Shown piece by piece: positions 1-8,867 of a stretch of DNA of 64,000 nt; positions within the stretch are counted from its first letter, which is position 1; the number at the start of each line of letters is the position of its first letter. Position numbers and translations under genes: made by a program. The stretch comes from an uncultured Eubacteriales bacterium. GTDB taxonomy: Bacteria > Bacillota > Clostridia > Christensenellales > UBA1242. The stretch covers positions 121,682 to 185,681 of the forward strand of contig CARUPR010000001.1 in the NCBI GenBank assembly GCA_949077035.1, given 5' to 3'. The notes under the pieces were generated by a model. The model was not told the DNA's origin. It saw only the letters and a list, made by a program, of their open reading frames with translations, and searched no databases.

Positions 1-920
1 AAGTTTATCGCACAATTGTAGAGGGAGAAAACTTATCAAATAAAGATGCAATTGGCACTTTAAAAGAAAGTTATTCAAAAGGTGTATATGATGAATTTGT
101 TTTGCCAAGCCTTATTGAAAAAGATGGTATAATACATGAAAATGATAGCATTATTTTTTTCAATTATCGCTCTGACAGAGCTATCGAACTCACAGATGCA
201 ATAACCAATAAAAATTATAAAAATTTTAAAACTATCAAATTTGAAAATGTATTATTCTCACCAATGCAATTATATTCAAAAGAATTTAGTCATTTAAATG
301 TTCTCTACCCTCCAACAGTCATAAATGACAATCTTTCAGCAATAATCAGTCAGCATAACTTAAAACAATTTCATATTTCAGAAACAACAAAATATGCTCA
401 TGTGACCTTCTTCTTTAATGGCGGAATTGCACAAGCCTATCCAGGCGAAGAAAGAGAGCTTATTGAAAGTGTTGACACCCAAGATTTCTCATATTATCCA
501 AAGATGAAAGCTATTGAAATTACCGAAAAAACACTTGATGCAATTGCCTCAGCAAAATATGATTTTATCTTGGTCAATTATTCAAATCCTGATATGATTG
601 GTCATACAGGAAACTTTGAAGCTACAAAAGACGCAATAACTTGTGTTGAAAAACAGGCATATGCATTGGCTCTTGCAACGCTTATGGCTGGTGGAGATTG
701 CATAATTACTGCCGACCACGGAAACGCAGAAGCTATGATTGATGAAAATGGAAAGAAAATTACTTCACATACAACAAGCCCTGTCCCTATATATCTTGTA
801 AGCGAAAAGCATAAAAAAGTCAAGTTAAAAAAGGGAAAATCTATATCAACTATCACTCCAACCATTTTAAAATTACTTAATATCGATATTCCTTCAACAA
901 TGGAAAAACCTTTATTTTAA
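1..920 (+). CDS. gpmI: 2,3-bisphosphoglycerate-independent phosphoglycerate mutase, 3' part (5' end outside window)
   Basis: Interconverts 3- and 2-phosphoglycerate in glycolysis, in the cytoplasm, using two Mn ions. The reading frame is open from base 3, so about 305 C-terminal residues of a family that usually has about 510 are present. Visible family motifs are NYRSDRA, FFNGG, NPDMIGHTG, TADHGNAE and SHTTSPVPIY; the Asp/His residues in the last three are phosphatase-domain metal ligands in this alkaline-phosphatase-like fold. No in-frame start is needed inside the window: the TTG at 102 is internal. An intrinsic terminator follows 25 bases after the stop. Identity is secure; only the truncation by the window edge limits it. 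Confidence 0.95.
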   Translation, partial: VYRTIVEGENLSNKDAIGTLKESYSKGVYDEFVLPSLIEKDGIIHENDSIIFFNYRSDRAIELTDAITNKNYKNFKTIKFENVLFSPMQLYSKEFSHLNVLYPPTVINDNLSAIISQHNLKQFHISETTKYAHVTFFFNGGIAQAYPGEERELIESVDTQDFSYYPKMKAIEITEKTLDAIASAKYDFILVNYSNPDMIGHTGNFEATKDAITCVEKQAYALALATLMAGGDCIITADHGNAEAMIDENGKKITSHTTSPVPIYLVSEKHKKVKLKKGKSISTITPTILKLLNIDIPSTMEKPLF

Positions 921-944
921 TTATTTTACAATCAAAAATATTAT

Positions 945-983
945 AAAAATGCTTAAAAATATTAAAAATTAAGCATTTTTTTT
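945..983 (+). terminator. Intrinsic terminator of gpmI
   Basis: AAAAATGCTTA pairs with TAAGCATTTTT and is followed by a T run. It lies just after the gpmI stop codon. Confidence 0.85.
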
Positions 984-1117
984 GATTTTTTCAATATTTT
1001 AATCAAATTTTGGTTATTCAGCATTATTTCGCTTAATTATAATTTTGTTAAAATATATAAATAATAACAGCTTTTAAAAAATTTTTAAAATATCTGAAAA
1101 TTATTTGCATAAAATTC

Positions 1118-1146
1118 TTGACAAAATATTTAAACTATGTTATTAT
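1118..1146 (+). promoter_or_regulatory. Sigma-A type promoter of the tRNA cluster
   Basis: TTGACA at 1118-1123, exactly 17 bases, then TATTAT at 1141-1146. The predicted start of transcription is near 1153, about 11 bases before the tRNA-Gly gene. Confidence 0.85.
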
Positions 1147-1163
1147 TTTATAGTCATCATTAT

Positions 1164-1237
1164 GCAGGTGTAGTTCAGTGGTAGAACACTAGCCTTCCAA
1201 GCTGGTTGCGAGGGTCCGATTCCCTTCACCTGCTCCA
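1164..1237 (+). tRNA. tRNA-Gly (anticodon TCC)
   Basis: The acceptor arms GCAGGTG and CACCTGC pair fully. The anticodon loop CTTCCAA sits in a CTAGC/GCTGG stem, giving anticodon TCC. The CCA end is encoded. It is the first gene of the cluster behind the promoter at 1118. Confidence 0.95.
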
Positions 1238-1240
1238 TAG

Positions 1241-1317
<77 letters not shown>

Positions 1318-1335
1318 TCAACCAATCTCTAATAT

Positions 1336-1412
1336 GGTGGTCTTAGTTCAGTTGGCAGAACGCCAGATTGTGGCTCTGGAGGTCAAGGGTTCGACCCCCT
1401 TAGATCACCCCA
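1336..1412 (+). tRNA. tRNA-His (anticodon GTG)
   Basis: The anticodon loop TTGTGGC lies in a CCAGA/TCTGG stem, giving GTG. The acceptor GTGGTCT pairs with AGATCAC. The extra 5' G at 1336 opposite C73 is the G-1 identity element of histidine tRNAs, so the gene is taken from that base. CCA is encoded. Confidence 0.95.
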
Positions 1413-1427
1413 TATTTAAACCTTTAT

Positions 1428-1503
1428 TGGGGTGTCGCCAAGCGGTAAGGCATTGGATTCTGATTCCAACATTGCGTAGGTTCGAATCCTACCACCCCAG
1501 CCA
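1428..1503 (+). tRNA. tRNA-Gln (anticodon CTG)
   Basis: Acceptor TGGGGTG pairs with CACCCCA. The anticodon loop TTCTGAT in a TTGGA/TCCAA stem gives CTG. CCA is encoded. It closely resembles the following tRNA-Gln, differing mainly in the anticodon arm, which suggests tandem duplication. Confidence 0.95.
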
Positions 1504-1531
1504 TAATAAGGGAAAGAGGTTGGCTAAACGA

Positions 1532-1606
1532 TGGGGTGTCGCCAAGCGGTAAGGCACAAGATTTTGATTCTTGCATGCGTAGGTTCAAATCCTGCCACCC
1601 CAGCCA
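1532..1606 (+). tRNA. tRNA-Gln (anticodon TTG)
   Basis: Same acceptor and D-arm sequence as the upstream tRNA-Gln. The anticodon loop TTTTGAT in a CAAGA/TCTTG stem gives TTG. CCA is encoded. Confidence 0.95.
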
Positions 1607-1651
1607 AATTTTATGACAAAGTGTTTTAAACCTAAGTCAAAAATTAAAACA

Positions 1652-1684
1652 TGCAATATAGAATATTGTTAATGATATATTGCA
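1652..1684. repeat. 9-bp perfect inverted repeat in the tRNA spacer
   Basis: TGCAATATA (1652-1660) and TATATTGCA (1676-1684) are exact reverse complements around a 15-base loop, in the 135-bp spacer before tRNA-Lys. There is no T run, so it is not an intrinsic terminator. It might be a processing hairpin of the tRNA precursor; the role is unknown. Confidence 0.5.
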
Positions 1685-1741
1685 AAAATCAACTTAATTT
1701 CAATATGAGAAAAGTAATTGAAAATAGTTGATAATCAATAT

Positions 1742-1817
1742 GGTTTACTAGCTCAGTTGGTAGAGCACTTGACTTTTAATCAAGGGGTCCCGGGTTCGAG
1801 TCCCGGGTAAGCCACCA
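1742..1817 (+). tRNA. tRNA-Lys (anticodon TTT)
   Basis: Acceptor GGTTTAC pairs with GTAAGCC. The anticodon loop CTTTTAA in a CTTGA/TCAAG stem gives TTT. The T arm is GC-rich and CCA is encoded. It is the last gene of the cluster and a terminator follows at once. Confidence 0.95.
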
Positions 1818-1820
1818 AAA

Positions 1821-1846
1821 GCATCAGTTTCTTCTGATGTTTTTTG
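1821..1846 (+). terminator. Intrinsic terminator of the tRNA cluster
   Basis: CATCAG, a 6-base loop and CTGATG, followed by TTTTTTG. It lies four bases after the tRNA-Lys CCA. Confidence 0.85.
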
Positions 1847-1850
1847 TTTT

Positions 1851-2105
1851 TATTTTTCACTCCCCGGGACTTACACATCTCTTGATGTGCACAGACTCAC
1901 GTCTGCCGAACCTAAGCATTTGTCTATTTAAAATACAAAATATAATTTCTTTCCCATCTCCTATTTTATTTCTAAAACAAAACATTCTATTAATCAATTT
2001 CTTTTTTATTAGTCTATTATAATATATTTCATTCTCATTGTTTTTTCAGGTATTATAACCACTTCTTTCGATACGCACTTTTTAATATCGCATTTGATAA
2101 AATAA
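1851..2105. other. Intergenic stretch, no gene recognised
   Basis: No convincing coding sequence. Two short hairpins are visible near the left end: ACATC-TCTT-GATGT (about 1873) and CAGAC-TCAC-GTCTG (about 1891). The rest is AT-rich. The fragment around the second hairpin, with ACTCAC and CTGCC, loosely resembles a decayed copy of the repeat that starts at 2106. Confidence 0.4.
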
Positions 2106-2206
2106 GATAGCACTCACGTTGTTCCTGCCTATCTTGCGTTCCTAAAGATAGCACTCACACTCTCCTGCCTATCTTGCATCCTTAAGTTCTCTTGTCTATC
2201 TTGTGT
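2106..2206 (+). repeat. Dispersed hairpin repeat, two full tandem units plus a partial one
   Basis: Units at 2106-2146 and 2147-2185 share GATAGCACTCAC, CTGCCTATCTTGC and a CCTAAA/CCTTAA end. A third, shortened copy (CTTGTCTATCTTG) runs to about 2206. The same sequence recurs at 2888, 8821, 42690 and 46571. Within a unit AAGATAG and CTATCTT are complementary. The TTGCG..CCTAAA end points at the terminator of the leftward gene at 2240. Confidence 0.8.
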
Positions 2207-2210
2207 ATAT

Positions 2211-2238
2211 AAAAAAACAAGCTTCACTTATTTTGAAG
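2211..2238 (-). terminator. Possible intrinsic terminator of the small membrane protein gene
   Basis: On the minus strand CTTCA, a loop and TGAAG are followed by a run of seven T. The stem is short, so strength is uncertain. It lies right at the stop codon of the gene at 2240. Confidence 0.5.
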
Positions 2239-2239
2239 A

Positions 2240-2578
2240 TTATTCCATTTCTTTATCATCTTCAAAATTATCAGTAAAGCTTGTCTTTTCTTGACTATAT
2301 TCATTGCCATCAATAATCTCTTCAGCAATCTCTTGTCTTGGGCGATACTTCATACCATAAGCGAATATTGTGCCAATATTGACAATTCCTGAACAAATTG
2401 CGAGGACATGAAAACTGTCAGCATTTTTGGCTAAACCTGCAAAAGTTCCTGCTAAAAGACCTATACAAGGTGCTAAACACAAGACATGTTTCATTCCAGA
2501 AACAAAAGCCATTTTTAAGGCTTCTTTTGTTTTTAAGGCAGGATTTAGCTTTTTCATTTCACTAATATTTCCTTTCAT
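2240..2578 (-). CDS. Small membrane protein of unknown function
   Basis: 112 residues. Two hydrophobic segments are visible: about residues 30-50, containing LCLAPCIGLLAGTFAGLA, and about 57-75, containing LAICSGIVNIGTIFAYG. They are followed by a charged, acidic C-terminal tail of some 35 residues that would lie in the cytoplasm. The ATG is preceded by GAGGTG at a good distance, which supports both the start and the gene being real. It is transcribed alone, with a terminator-like hairpin at its stop and the dispersed repeat just beyond. I do not recognise the family and give no function. Confidence 0.75.
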   Translation of the reverse strand: MKGNISEMKKLNPALKTKEALKMAFVSGMKHVLCLAPCIGLLAGTFAGLAKNADSFHVLAICSGIVNIGTIFAYGMKYRPRQEIAEEIIDGNEYSQEKTSFTDNFEDDKEME

Positions 2579-2800
2579 TTTTCACCTCGGCAGCAATTAT
2601 ACTATACATAAACAAAAAAATCAAGTGAAAAATGCAATTTTTTGAAATAATTTGTGTTTTTTAGTTAAATATAACCGAAATTTGTTTGTTTTTTTGCAAG
2701 ATTTAATCAATTTATAAGCATTTTTTTGAAGAATTATATTAAACGACCACCTGTGACAACACCAGAGATATTCGCTTTTTTGACAGCTAAGAAAGTAAAC
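2579..2800. other. AT-rich intergenic region
   Basis: Upstream of the small membrane protein gene and downstream of the dnaE terminator. No gene, RNA or repeat could be supported. Confidence 0.4.
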
Positions 2801-2840
2801 AAAAAAAAGAACCTATGCCATTTCCGGTTTAGGTTCTTTT
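2801..2840 (-). terminator. Intrinsic terminator downstream of dnaE
   Basis: AAGAACCTA and TAGGTTCTT form a 9-bp stem. On the minus strand it is followed by eight T, fitting dnaE, which reads leftward from 6645 to 2992. A shorter T tract on the other side could make it work in both directions. Confidence 0.8.
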
Positions 2841-2887
2841 GTAATTTCGCCAACTATATTGAGTGACTTATGAATATTACTTTTTTT

Positions 2888-2930
2888 TAGGAACGCAAGA
2901 TAGGCATGAACAAAGTTAGTGCTATCTTTT
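2888..2930 (-). repeat. Dispersed hairpin repeat, single unit
   Basis: Reads TAGGAACGCAAGATAGGC on the plus strand and ends GTGCTATCTT, so it is in the opposite orientation to the copy at 2106. It lies between the dnaE stop codon and the hairpin at 2801. Confidence 0.75.
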
Positions 2931-2991
2931 TAATTAAAAACAATAATAATATCACAATTAGAATATTTGACAATCTTAATTTTGAAATTAT

Positions 2992-5900
2992 TTATTTTAT
3001 GATAACATTTTCTTCACCAAGAAGACCTATCAGCTCATTAGTCAAATAATTATTTATCTCTACCTTAACATTAAACGAGAAGACACTATTTGTAGTTGTG
3101 CATTTGACAACTATAGAACTTTCACCTGGATAACTTGTTGCAATTTGTTTTACACCATTGTAAATGCTGACATTTTTGGTATTAAAACGAAGGTAAACCT
3201 TTTTTTCTTTTACAACCGGAGTTTCCTTTGTTTCATCCACCTTCTCCCAAGGTGTAAGAGATTCTGCGATTACACATGGTGATTTGCCATCTCTGATTGA
3301 AATTTTGCCTTTAACAGTAATAAGACCATCTTCCAATGCAATATCTTTATATCGAGTATAAAGTTTACTGAAAAGCATAACATCAAAAGTACCATACAAA
3401 TCTTCAACTGTCAAAAATGCCATATTGCCAGTTTTAGTCATAATTTTCTTTATTGCCTTAATAATTCCGCCACCAATAATCGATTGACCATCTTTGACAA
3501 AGTTATCATTCTCTTCACTTGGTCCTTCTTCCTCATCTTCAGAAGAAACAAATACTGCTTCATTGTTGCCACCCTCATCTTCTTCATCTTCAAATTCATC
3601 TGATGTTGTTTCTGGCAACATATCTGAGGTAAAGTTGAATTTCTCATATTTATCTAAATAATCGTCAAGTGGATGACCTGAAAGATAAATTCCTACAAAC
3701 TCCTTCTCAAACTTTAAAAGAGTGTCTTTATTATATTCTTTTATATTTGGATATTCAATTTTATTGAGCATCTCTGTTTGTTCAGCAAAGGTGTCAAAGA
3801 ATGAGAACTGACCTGTTGCTTTTGCCTTTCGGTCTACACTTACAAGTTCCATATATTTTGGAAAAGCTTCCATAACCTGAGAACGAGCATATCCAAAACA
3901 ATCAAATGCACCACTGAGGGTCAAAGCTTCCATCGATTTTTTATTAAGAGAATTTGAAGATACCCTTCTTATAAAATCTTCTAAGCTAGTGAAATCACCG
4001 CCTCTATTACGTTCTTCAACTATTGTATCAATAAGCACAGTTCCTACGTGCTTTAAAGCTCCAAGACCAAAACGAATGTTTCCATTTTCAACCTTAAATT
4101 CTGTATAAGATTTATTGATATCTGGTGGGTAAATTTCAAACCCTTCCACCTTTGCGTAATTGGTATATTTTTTAACATTGTCTGCATTTGTGATACGATT
4201 GTTTAAAACGGCGGTAAGATATTCAACCTCATAGTGTGCCTTTAGATAACCTGTTTGATATGCCACATATGCGTAGGCGGCAGCGTGCGACTTGTTGAAG
4301 GCATAACCTGCAAACTTTGCCATCTGCTCAAATACACGTTCAGAAACTTCGGCATCATGACCAAGTGCAAGAGCACCTGGTATTGGCTTAAGCTTGCCTT
4401 CTGGGTCTTGCCAACCATAGATAAACTTTTTCTTTTCAGGTGGTAATTTTTCAGGCTTTTTCTTACTCATAATTCTACGAACATTGTCCGCACCGCCCAA
4501 ACTAAAGCCTGCCATAACCTGAAATATCTTCATAACCTGCTCTTGATACACAATACATCCATATGACATATTCAAGATAGGTTCAAGACAAGGGTCCTCA
4601 TATTCAATTTGTTCTGGATTTTTCTTACCCTTAATAAACTTAGGGATAAAGTCCATTGGACCGGGACGATAAAGCGATATACCCGCAATAATGTCTTCCA
4701 AGCAGGTAGGCTGAAGGTCTTTCATGAACTTCTTCATTCCGCCACCTTCAAGTTGGAAAACAGCTTCCGTCCTGCCCGCACTTATCATTTTATAGACTGC
4801 AGGGTCATCATAGCTCATCTTGGTAAAATCAATTTCAACGCCATGAATTTCTTTGATATATTTGATAGCTTTATGTATATCTGTAAGCGTTCTCAGCCCC
4901 AAAAAGTCCATTTTAAGAAGACCTAAATGCTCAAGCTCAGTCATATCAAATTGGGTGATTTCATCATTGCCACTCTTAGCCATTGGAACATGGTCAAAAA
5001 CTGGGTCTGGAGCAATCAGAACACCGGCAGCGTGCATGGAAACATTTCTAGGCACACCTTCAAGCTTGATTGCCATGTCGACAATCCTTTTAATCTGTTC
5101 ATCTTCATCATACATTCTACGAAGTTCTGGAATGATGTATTTTTCATCCTCTTCCTTTCCAGTTACTCCAAAATAATATTTCAAAACTGGTGGCTTTCTT
5201 GTAGGCTTAAAAGGTATTTCTTTGGTAATTTTATCAACCTCAGCATAAGGAAAACGCAAAACTCTTGCAACATCCTTAATCGCGTTTTTGGCTTGCATAT
5301 TTCCAAAAGTTACTATGTTGGAAACATGGTCTGCGCCATACCTGCGTTTTGCATATTCAATAACCTCGCCTCGCCTATCCATACAAAAGTCGACGTCAAA
5401 GTCAGGCATGGAAACACGTTCAGGATTGATAAAGCGGTCAAAGAAAAGGTCATATTTCATAGGGTCGACCTGAGTTATTCCTGTGGTGTAAGCAACCAAA
5501 CTGCCCGCACCAGAGCCTCTGCCCGGTCCAACAGGGATATCATTTTCACGTGCAAAATTGATATAATCCCAAACAATCAAGAAATATTCAACATATCCAA
5601 GCTTATTGATGGTTGAAAGCTCCATTTCAAGCCTTTCTTCATATTCCTTTGGCACTTCCTTATAATTTCGGCTAAGCCCTTCCCAAGCAAGTCTTGAAAG
5701 AAATTCAAAAGGTTCTTCACCTGTATCTGGCACATATTTAGGAATGAAGTTATCTGTTGCACCCAATTTATCTTCATCCGGTATAAGCTGATTTCCGCCT
5801 TCTGCAGCTTCCCTAAGCGATTTAGTTTTGATTGAAACATTGCATTTGTCGGCAATTTCTTTTGTTCTGTCAAGAGCTTCGGTAAAACCTGGCAAAGCTT

Positions 5901-6645
5901 CTTCCATCTCTTCATAGGTTTTAAGATAAAATTCATCTGTCGGAAATTTCATTCTATCAGGGTCATCTATGGTCTTGCCAAGCTGAACACACATCAAAAC
6001 ATCCTGAAGCTCACTATCTTCTTTTTCAAGATAATGGACATCGTTTGTCGCAACAAGAGGAATGTTTAATCGCTCGCTCATTTCGCTAATCTTAATCAAT
6101 ACCTCTCTTTCTTCTGGTATGCCATGGTCCTGTATTTCAAGATAGAAATCATCGCCAAAAAGGTTTTTAAACCACATAGCAAGCCTATCAGCTTCATCAA
6201 ACTCTCGTCTGAGAATAGCCTGAGGAATATGACCTGCAAGACAGGCAGAAAGACATATAAGTCCTTCACTATATTTTTCAAGCAAAGCATAATCAATTCT
6301 TGGCTTATAATACATTCCATCAAGGTATGCAAATGAAGACAACTTTAAAAGATTTTGTAAGCCAGTATTATTCTTTGCAAGCAAAATAAGGTGACCTGTG
6401 TCACCACGATTTGTCCTTGACGCCATATCATGACAGATATAAAATTCTTCACCGATAATAGGTTTTATTCCTTTTTGGACGCAACCTTCAAAAAATTTTA
6501 TAACACCATGCATATTACCATGGTCGGTGATTGCAATAGAATTCCAACCACGCTGCTTAACAGTGTCGATAAGTTTATCTATTCGGGCAAGCCCGTCAAG
6601 CAAACTAAACTCTGTATGCACGTGCAAATGAACAAACTCTTTCAT
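2992..6645 (-). CDS. dnaE: DNA polymerase III subunit alpha, DnaE type
   Basis: Replicative C-family polymerase acting at the fork; in Firmicutes it normally works beside PolC. 1217 residues. Order of parts: N-terminal PHP domain (about 1-210, HVHTEFSLLDG near residue 8 and ITDHGNMHG near 40), polymerase core with GPGRGSGAGS near 375 and the catalytic-aspartate motif PDFDVDF near 413, then a C-terminal OB fold (about 1050-1130). No exonuclease insertion is seen, which separates it from PolC. An acidic, low-complexity stretch (about 1012-1045, many D/E) is inserted before the OB fold. The ATG has GAGGT four bases upstream. It lies 167 bp downstream of whiA on the same strand; that spacer is AT-rich with repeated TTTTTACTCTTAAAT-like words. 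Confidence 0.96.
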   Translation of the reverse strand: MKEFVHLHVHTEFSLLDGLARIDKLIDTVKQRGWNSIAITDHGNMHGVIKFFEGCVQKGIKPIIGEEFYICHDMASRTNRGDTGHLILLAKNNTGLQNLLKLSSFAYLDGMYYKPRIDYALLEKYSEGLICLSACLAGHIPQAILRREFDEADRLAMWFKNLFGDDFYLEIQDHGIPEEREVLIKISEMSERLNIPLVATNDVHYLEKEDSELQDVLMCVQLGKTIDDPDRMKFPTDEFYLKTYEEMEEALPGFTEALDRTKEIADKCNVSIKTKSLREAAEGGNQLIPDEDKLGATDNFIPKYVPDTGEEPFEFLSRLAWEGLSRNYKEVPKEYEERLEMELSTINKLGYVEYFLIVWDYINFARENDIPVGPGRGSGAGSLVAYTTGITQVDPMKYDLFFDRFINPERVSMPDFDVDFCMDRRGEVIEYAKRRYGADHVSNIVTFGNMQAKNAIKDVARVLRFPYAEVDKITKEIPFKPTRKPPVLKYYFGVTGKEEDEKYIIPELRRMYDEDEQIKRIVDMAIKLEGVPRNVSMHAAGVLIAPDPVFDHVPMAKSGNDEITQFDMTELEHLGLLKMDFLGLRTLTDIHKAIKYIKEIHGVEIDFTKMSYDDPAVYKMISAGRTEAVFQLEGGGMKKFMKDLQPTCLEDIIAGISLYRPGPMDFIPKFIKGKKNPEQIEYEDPCLEPILNMSYGCIVYQEQVMKIFQVMAGFSLGGADNVRRIMSKKKPEKLPPEKKKFIYGWQDPEGKLKPIPGALALGHDAEVSERVFEQMAKFAGYAFNKSHAAAYAYVAYQTGYLKAHYEVEYLTAVLNNRITNADNVKKYTNYAKVEGFEIYPPDINKSYTEFKVENGNIRFGLGALKHVGTVLIDTIVEERNRGGDFTSLEDFIRRVSSNSLNKKSMEALTLSGAFDCFGYARSQVMEAFPKYMELVSVDRKAKATGQFSFFDTFAEQTEMLNKIEYPNIKEYNKDTLLKFEKEFVGIYLSGHPLDDYLDKYEKFNFTSDMLPETTSDEFEDEEDEGGNNEAVFVSSEDEEEGPSEENDNFVKDGQSIIGGGIIKAIKKIMTKTGNMAFLTVEDLYGTFDVMLFSKLYTRYKDIALEDGLITVKGKISIRDGKSPCVIAESLTPWEKVDETKETPVVKEKKVYLRFNTKNVSIYNGVKQIATSYPGESSIVVKCTTTNSVFSFNVKVEINNYLTNELIGLLGEENVIIK

Positions 6646-6812
6646 TTTTACCTCATCTTTTATATCTTTTCAATTTTTATCTTTTAATTTATTCTTTAAT
6701 CTATTTAAATTTTTATATTTAAATCTTGCATTTTAAAACTATCATCTTATATTTTTACTCTTAAATTTTTATTTAAATATTTTTACTCTTAAATATTTCA
6801 CTCTTACATATT

Positions 6813-7775
6813 TTATTCTTTAAGTATGTCAGCTATCTTAAGAAGACGTCTAAAACGATGATTTAAACCGCTTTTAGTAAGCTTGATAGTTGATAGCGCC
6901 AAAAGTTCTTCCATGCTTTCCTGCGGATTTGCAAGCCTTAAAACAGCAACCTCCTGCAAATCTTCAGGAAGACTTTCAAGACCTATTTTGCTGTTTATAA
7001 GATTGATTGCTGAAATTTGTTTTAAACTTGCCTCAACAGTCTTATTTATGTTTGCATTGATGCAATTTACCTGACGATTGACGGTGTTTCGCAATTCACG
7101 TTTTGCCATTTCATCAGAAAGGTCAAGCACACATTTGGTTGCGCCAAGAAGTGCCAGCAAATCTTTTATAGACTCGCTGTCTTTTATATAAAGCACATAT
7201 ATCTTTCTTCTCATTGCAATTCGGCTGTTTATATTAAAACATTTTAAAATATCACAAATTCCCTGCAAGAAAATGTCATGGTGAGAAGCAAACTCAACAT
7301 GATAACCGGTTGTTGGCAAACGAGAGCCAAGCTCACTGAGTTTTATACTTGAAGTTGCACAGCCAACATATGCACCCCTTAAAAATGCTTTTTTAGTTTC
7401 CTCATCTGCAATAATATTGCTATCAATCTCGCCACCCAAATTAAATTGACCATTGCCGTCAATAATAGAACAATCTTTTAAAACCTGTTTAGAAATCTCT
7501 TTTGGAAATCTTATCCTGTAATATATGGTTTTATTTATAATATGGTCATCAGAGATATCAAGTGTCAATTTTTGACCATACAAACGTTCAACAAGACCGC
7601 CAATATATTCATAAATTTCTTTAAAATCAGTTATCAGGTCCACAAAAAAATCTTCGCTGTTTCTTGTGATAGAGCCAGAAGCATGCAAAAGTCCTGAAAT
7701 AAAAGCTTGAGCACAATCTGCGTCCTCAATTCTTTCTTCAATAATTTCTAGTTTACTATCCTTTGCGAAACTCAA
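6813..7775 (-). CDS. whiA: DNA-binding protein WhiA
   Basis: WhiA is a conserved Gram-positive DNA-binding protein tied to cell division and, in actinomycetes, sporulation. 320 residues, the usual length. The N-terminal two thirds is the LAGLIDADG-like fold; FLRGAYVG near residue 130 is its second repeat core, though the usual glycine/serine stretch after it is altered. The C-terminal helix-turn-helix is well kept: LPEDLQEVAVLRLANP, then SMEELLALS and SGLNHRFRRLL. The start codon lies two bases after the stop of the PHP gene, so the two are translationally linked, and dnaE follows. The common partners rapZ and yvcK are not in this window. Confidence 0.93.
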   Translation of the reverse strand: MSFAKDSKLEIIEERIEDADCAQAFISGLLHASGSITRNSEDFFVDLITDFKEIYEYIGGLVERLYGQKLTLDISDDHIINKTIYYRIRFPKEISKQVLKDCSIIDGNGQFNLGGEIDSNIIADEETKKAFLRGAYVGCATSSIKLSELGSRLPTTGYHVEFASHHDIFLQGICDILKCFNINSRIAMRRKIYVLYIKDSESIKDLLALLGATKCVLDLSDEMAKRELRNTVNRQVNCINANINKTVEASLKQISAINLINSKIGLESLPEDLQEVAVLRLANPQESMEELLALSTIKLTKSGLNHRFRRLLKIADILKE

Positions 7776-7777
7776 TT

Positions 7778-8539
7778 TTATCCTCTCTTTGCCGAAAATT
7801 TTGGTAATTTGTCTATATTCACAATCTGCGAAATTGGCAAACCAAGCCTAAAAATGGTGTTGATTGCATTATTACATTCACCAACTCTCTGTGGAGTATG
7901 GGCATCAGAATCAACAATAAATTTTACACCTTCTTCAGCCATAATCAAAAGCTCTCTGTCAGTAAAATTTATTCTCTTGCCATTAAGCTCAATCAATACA
8001 CCCTTTTCCTTGGCAAGCCTTGCCACAGCCAGTGTATCTGTTGGTGCACCATAGTTTAAATGGGTGATAATATCAATAGGATATTTATCAATAGCCCTCA
8101 AAAAAGATGTGGTATTTCTGCTTAATCTTTCCTTGCTTGGCGCATAAGGAGAGCCAAACAAATTTGCGAGAGTAAGCTTAAAAGTATCATCCAAAGAATT
8201 TGTCTTCACAAGTGTATGATGCCCCATTAAAAGGATATCTAAAAATTCAAAATCACTTTCTTTAATGTCAATATCACCCATTTGTGAGATTAAATTTGCT
8301 TCAACTCCCAACAAAATGTCTACCCCAGTCACTTCCCTAGCATTTAATATATCATCTTTCACCTGCGACATATCACGTCTGCGAACACCATAATAGATAT
8401 GATTAAAGCCATGGTCTGTAATAGCAATTTGTTTAAGACCTTTGTTTAAAGCTGATGATGCATTTTCAAGAACACTTCCCTTGCCATGCCCATGTCGCGA
8501 ATATTTTGTATGAGTATGATAATCACCATATAAAATCAT
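7778..8539 (-). CDS. PHP-domain phosphoesterase
   Basis: Metal-dependent phosphoesterase of the PHP superfamily, nearest in look to YcdX and histidinol-phosphatase-like proteins; substrate not predictable. With the start chosen here it has 253 residues. Motifs in order: GDYHTHTKYS at the N terminus, ITDHGF, GVEANL, MGHH, THLNYG and DSDAHTPQRVG, which supply the expected His/Asp/Glu metal ligands. The frame is open to 8617, but the ATG at 8539 is preceded by GGAGG at four bases and begins directly at the first motif, so it is preferred. It heads a PHP-whiA-dnaE run. Confidence 0.88.
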   Translation of the reverse strand: MILYGDYHTHTKYSRHGHGKGSVLENASSALNKGLKQIAITDHGFNHIYYGVRRRDMSQVKDDILNAREVTGVDILLGVEANLISQMGDIDIKESDFEFLDILLMGHHTLVKTNSLDDTFKLTLANLFGSPYAPSKERLSRNTTSFLRAIDKYPIDIITHLNYGAPTDTLAVARLAKEKGVLIELNGKRINFTDRELLIMAEEGVKFIVDSDAHTPQRVGECNNAINTIFRLGLPISQIVNIDKLPKFSAKRG

Positions 8540-8795
8540 AATTCCTCCGATGAAGTTGATAAATTCAGTCATTTTAAGTATAACTTTTTTTGATGAATAA
8601 GTCAATTGTAAACCCAAAACTAAAACTGATAATTTAAAATTTTATTTCAGCCTGTTTTTATATCAAAATTTTAGTTTAAGCAAACAACATATTGTATCTT
8701 TCTTTATTATATTAAATTTATATTCATCTTGTTTGAAAAAGCACTCGTTTCTTCTTTTCTTTCTGTCATTTAAAAATATTGTTTCTTTCTTTTCT
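8540..8795. other. AT-rich intergenic region upstream of the PHP gene
   Basis: No gene recognised. Around 8740-8795 there are AAAAAGCACTC and TTCTTTCTGTCATTTAAAAA words that look like further decayed copies of the repeat at 8821. Confidence 0.35.
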
Positions 8796-8867
8796 AAAAA
8801 AGCACCACCTTCCAACTTGCGTGCAAAAAAAGCGCTCCTGCTCTCCTGCCTATCTTGCGTTCCTAAA
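8796..8867 (+). repeat. Dispersed hairpin repeat, one good and one decayed unit
   Basis: The unit at about 8821-8867 ends CTGCCTATCTTGCGTTCCTA, identical to the unit at 2106. A decayed unit (AAAGCACCACCTTCCAACTTGC) precedes it. The CCTAAA end runs straight into the A tract that forms the U tract of the dtd terminator. Confidence 0.75.

Noticed and set aside
2106..2206. Insertion sequence or transposon ends
   Set aside because: No transposase frame, no target duplication and no paired ends; units are too short and occur singly or in tandem.
1818..2239. T-box or other known riboswitch
   Set aside because: No T-box core sequence, and the downstream gene reads in the opposite direction.
4927..5616. 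Rightward 229-codon open frame inside dnaE
   Set aside because: Antisense of a highly conserved polymerase region; no family likeness.
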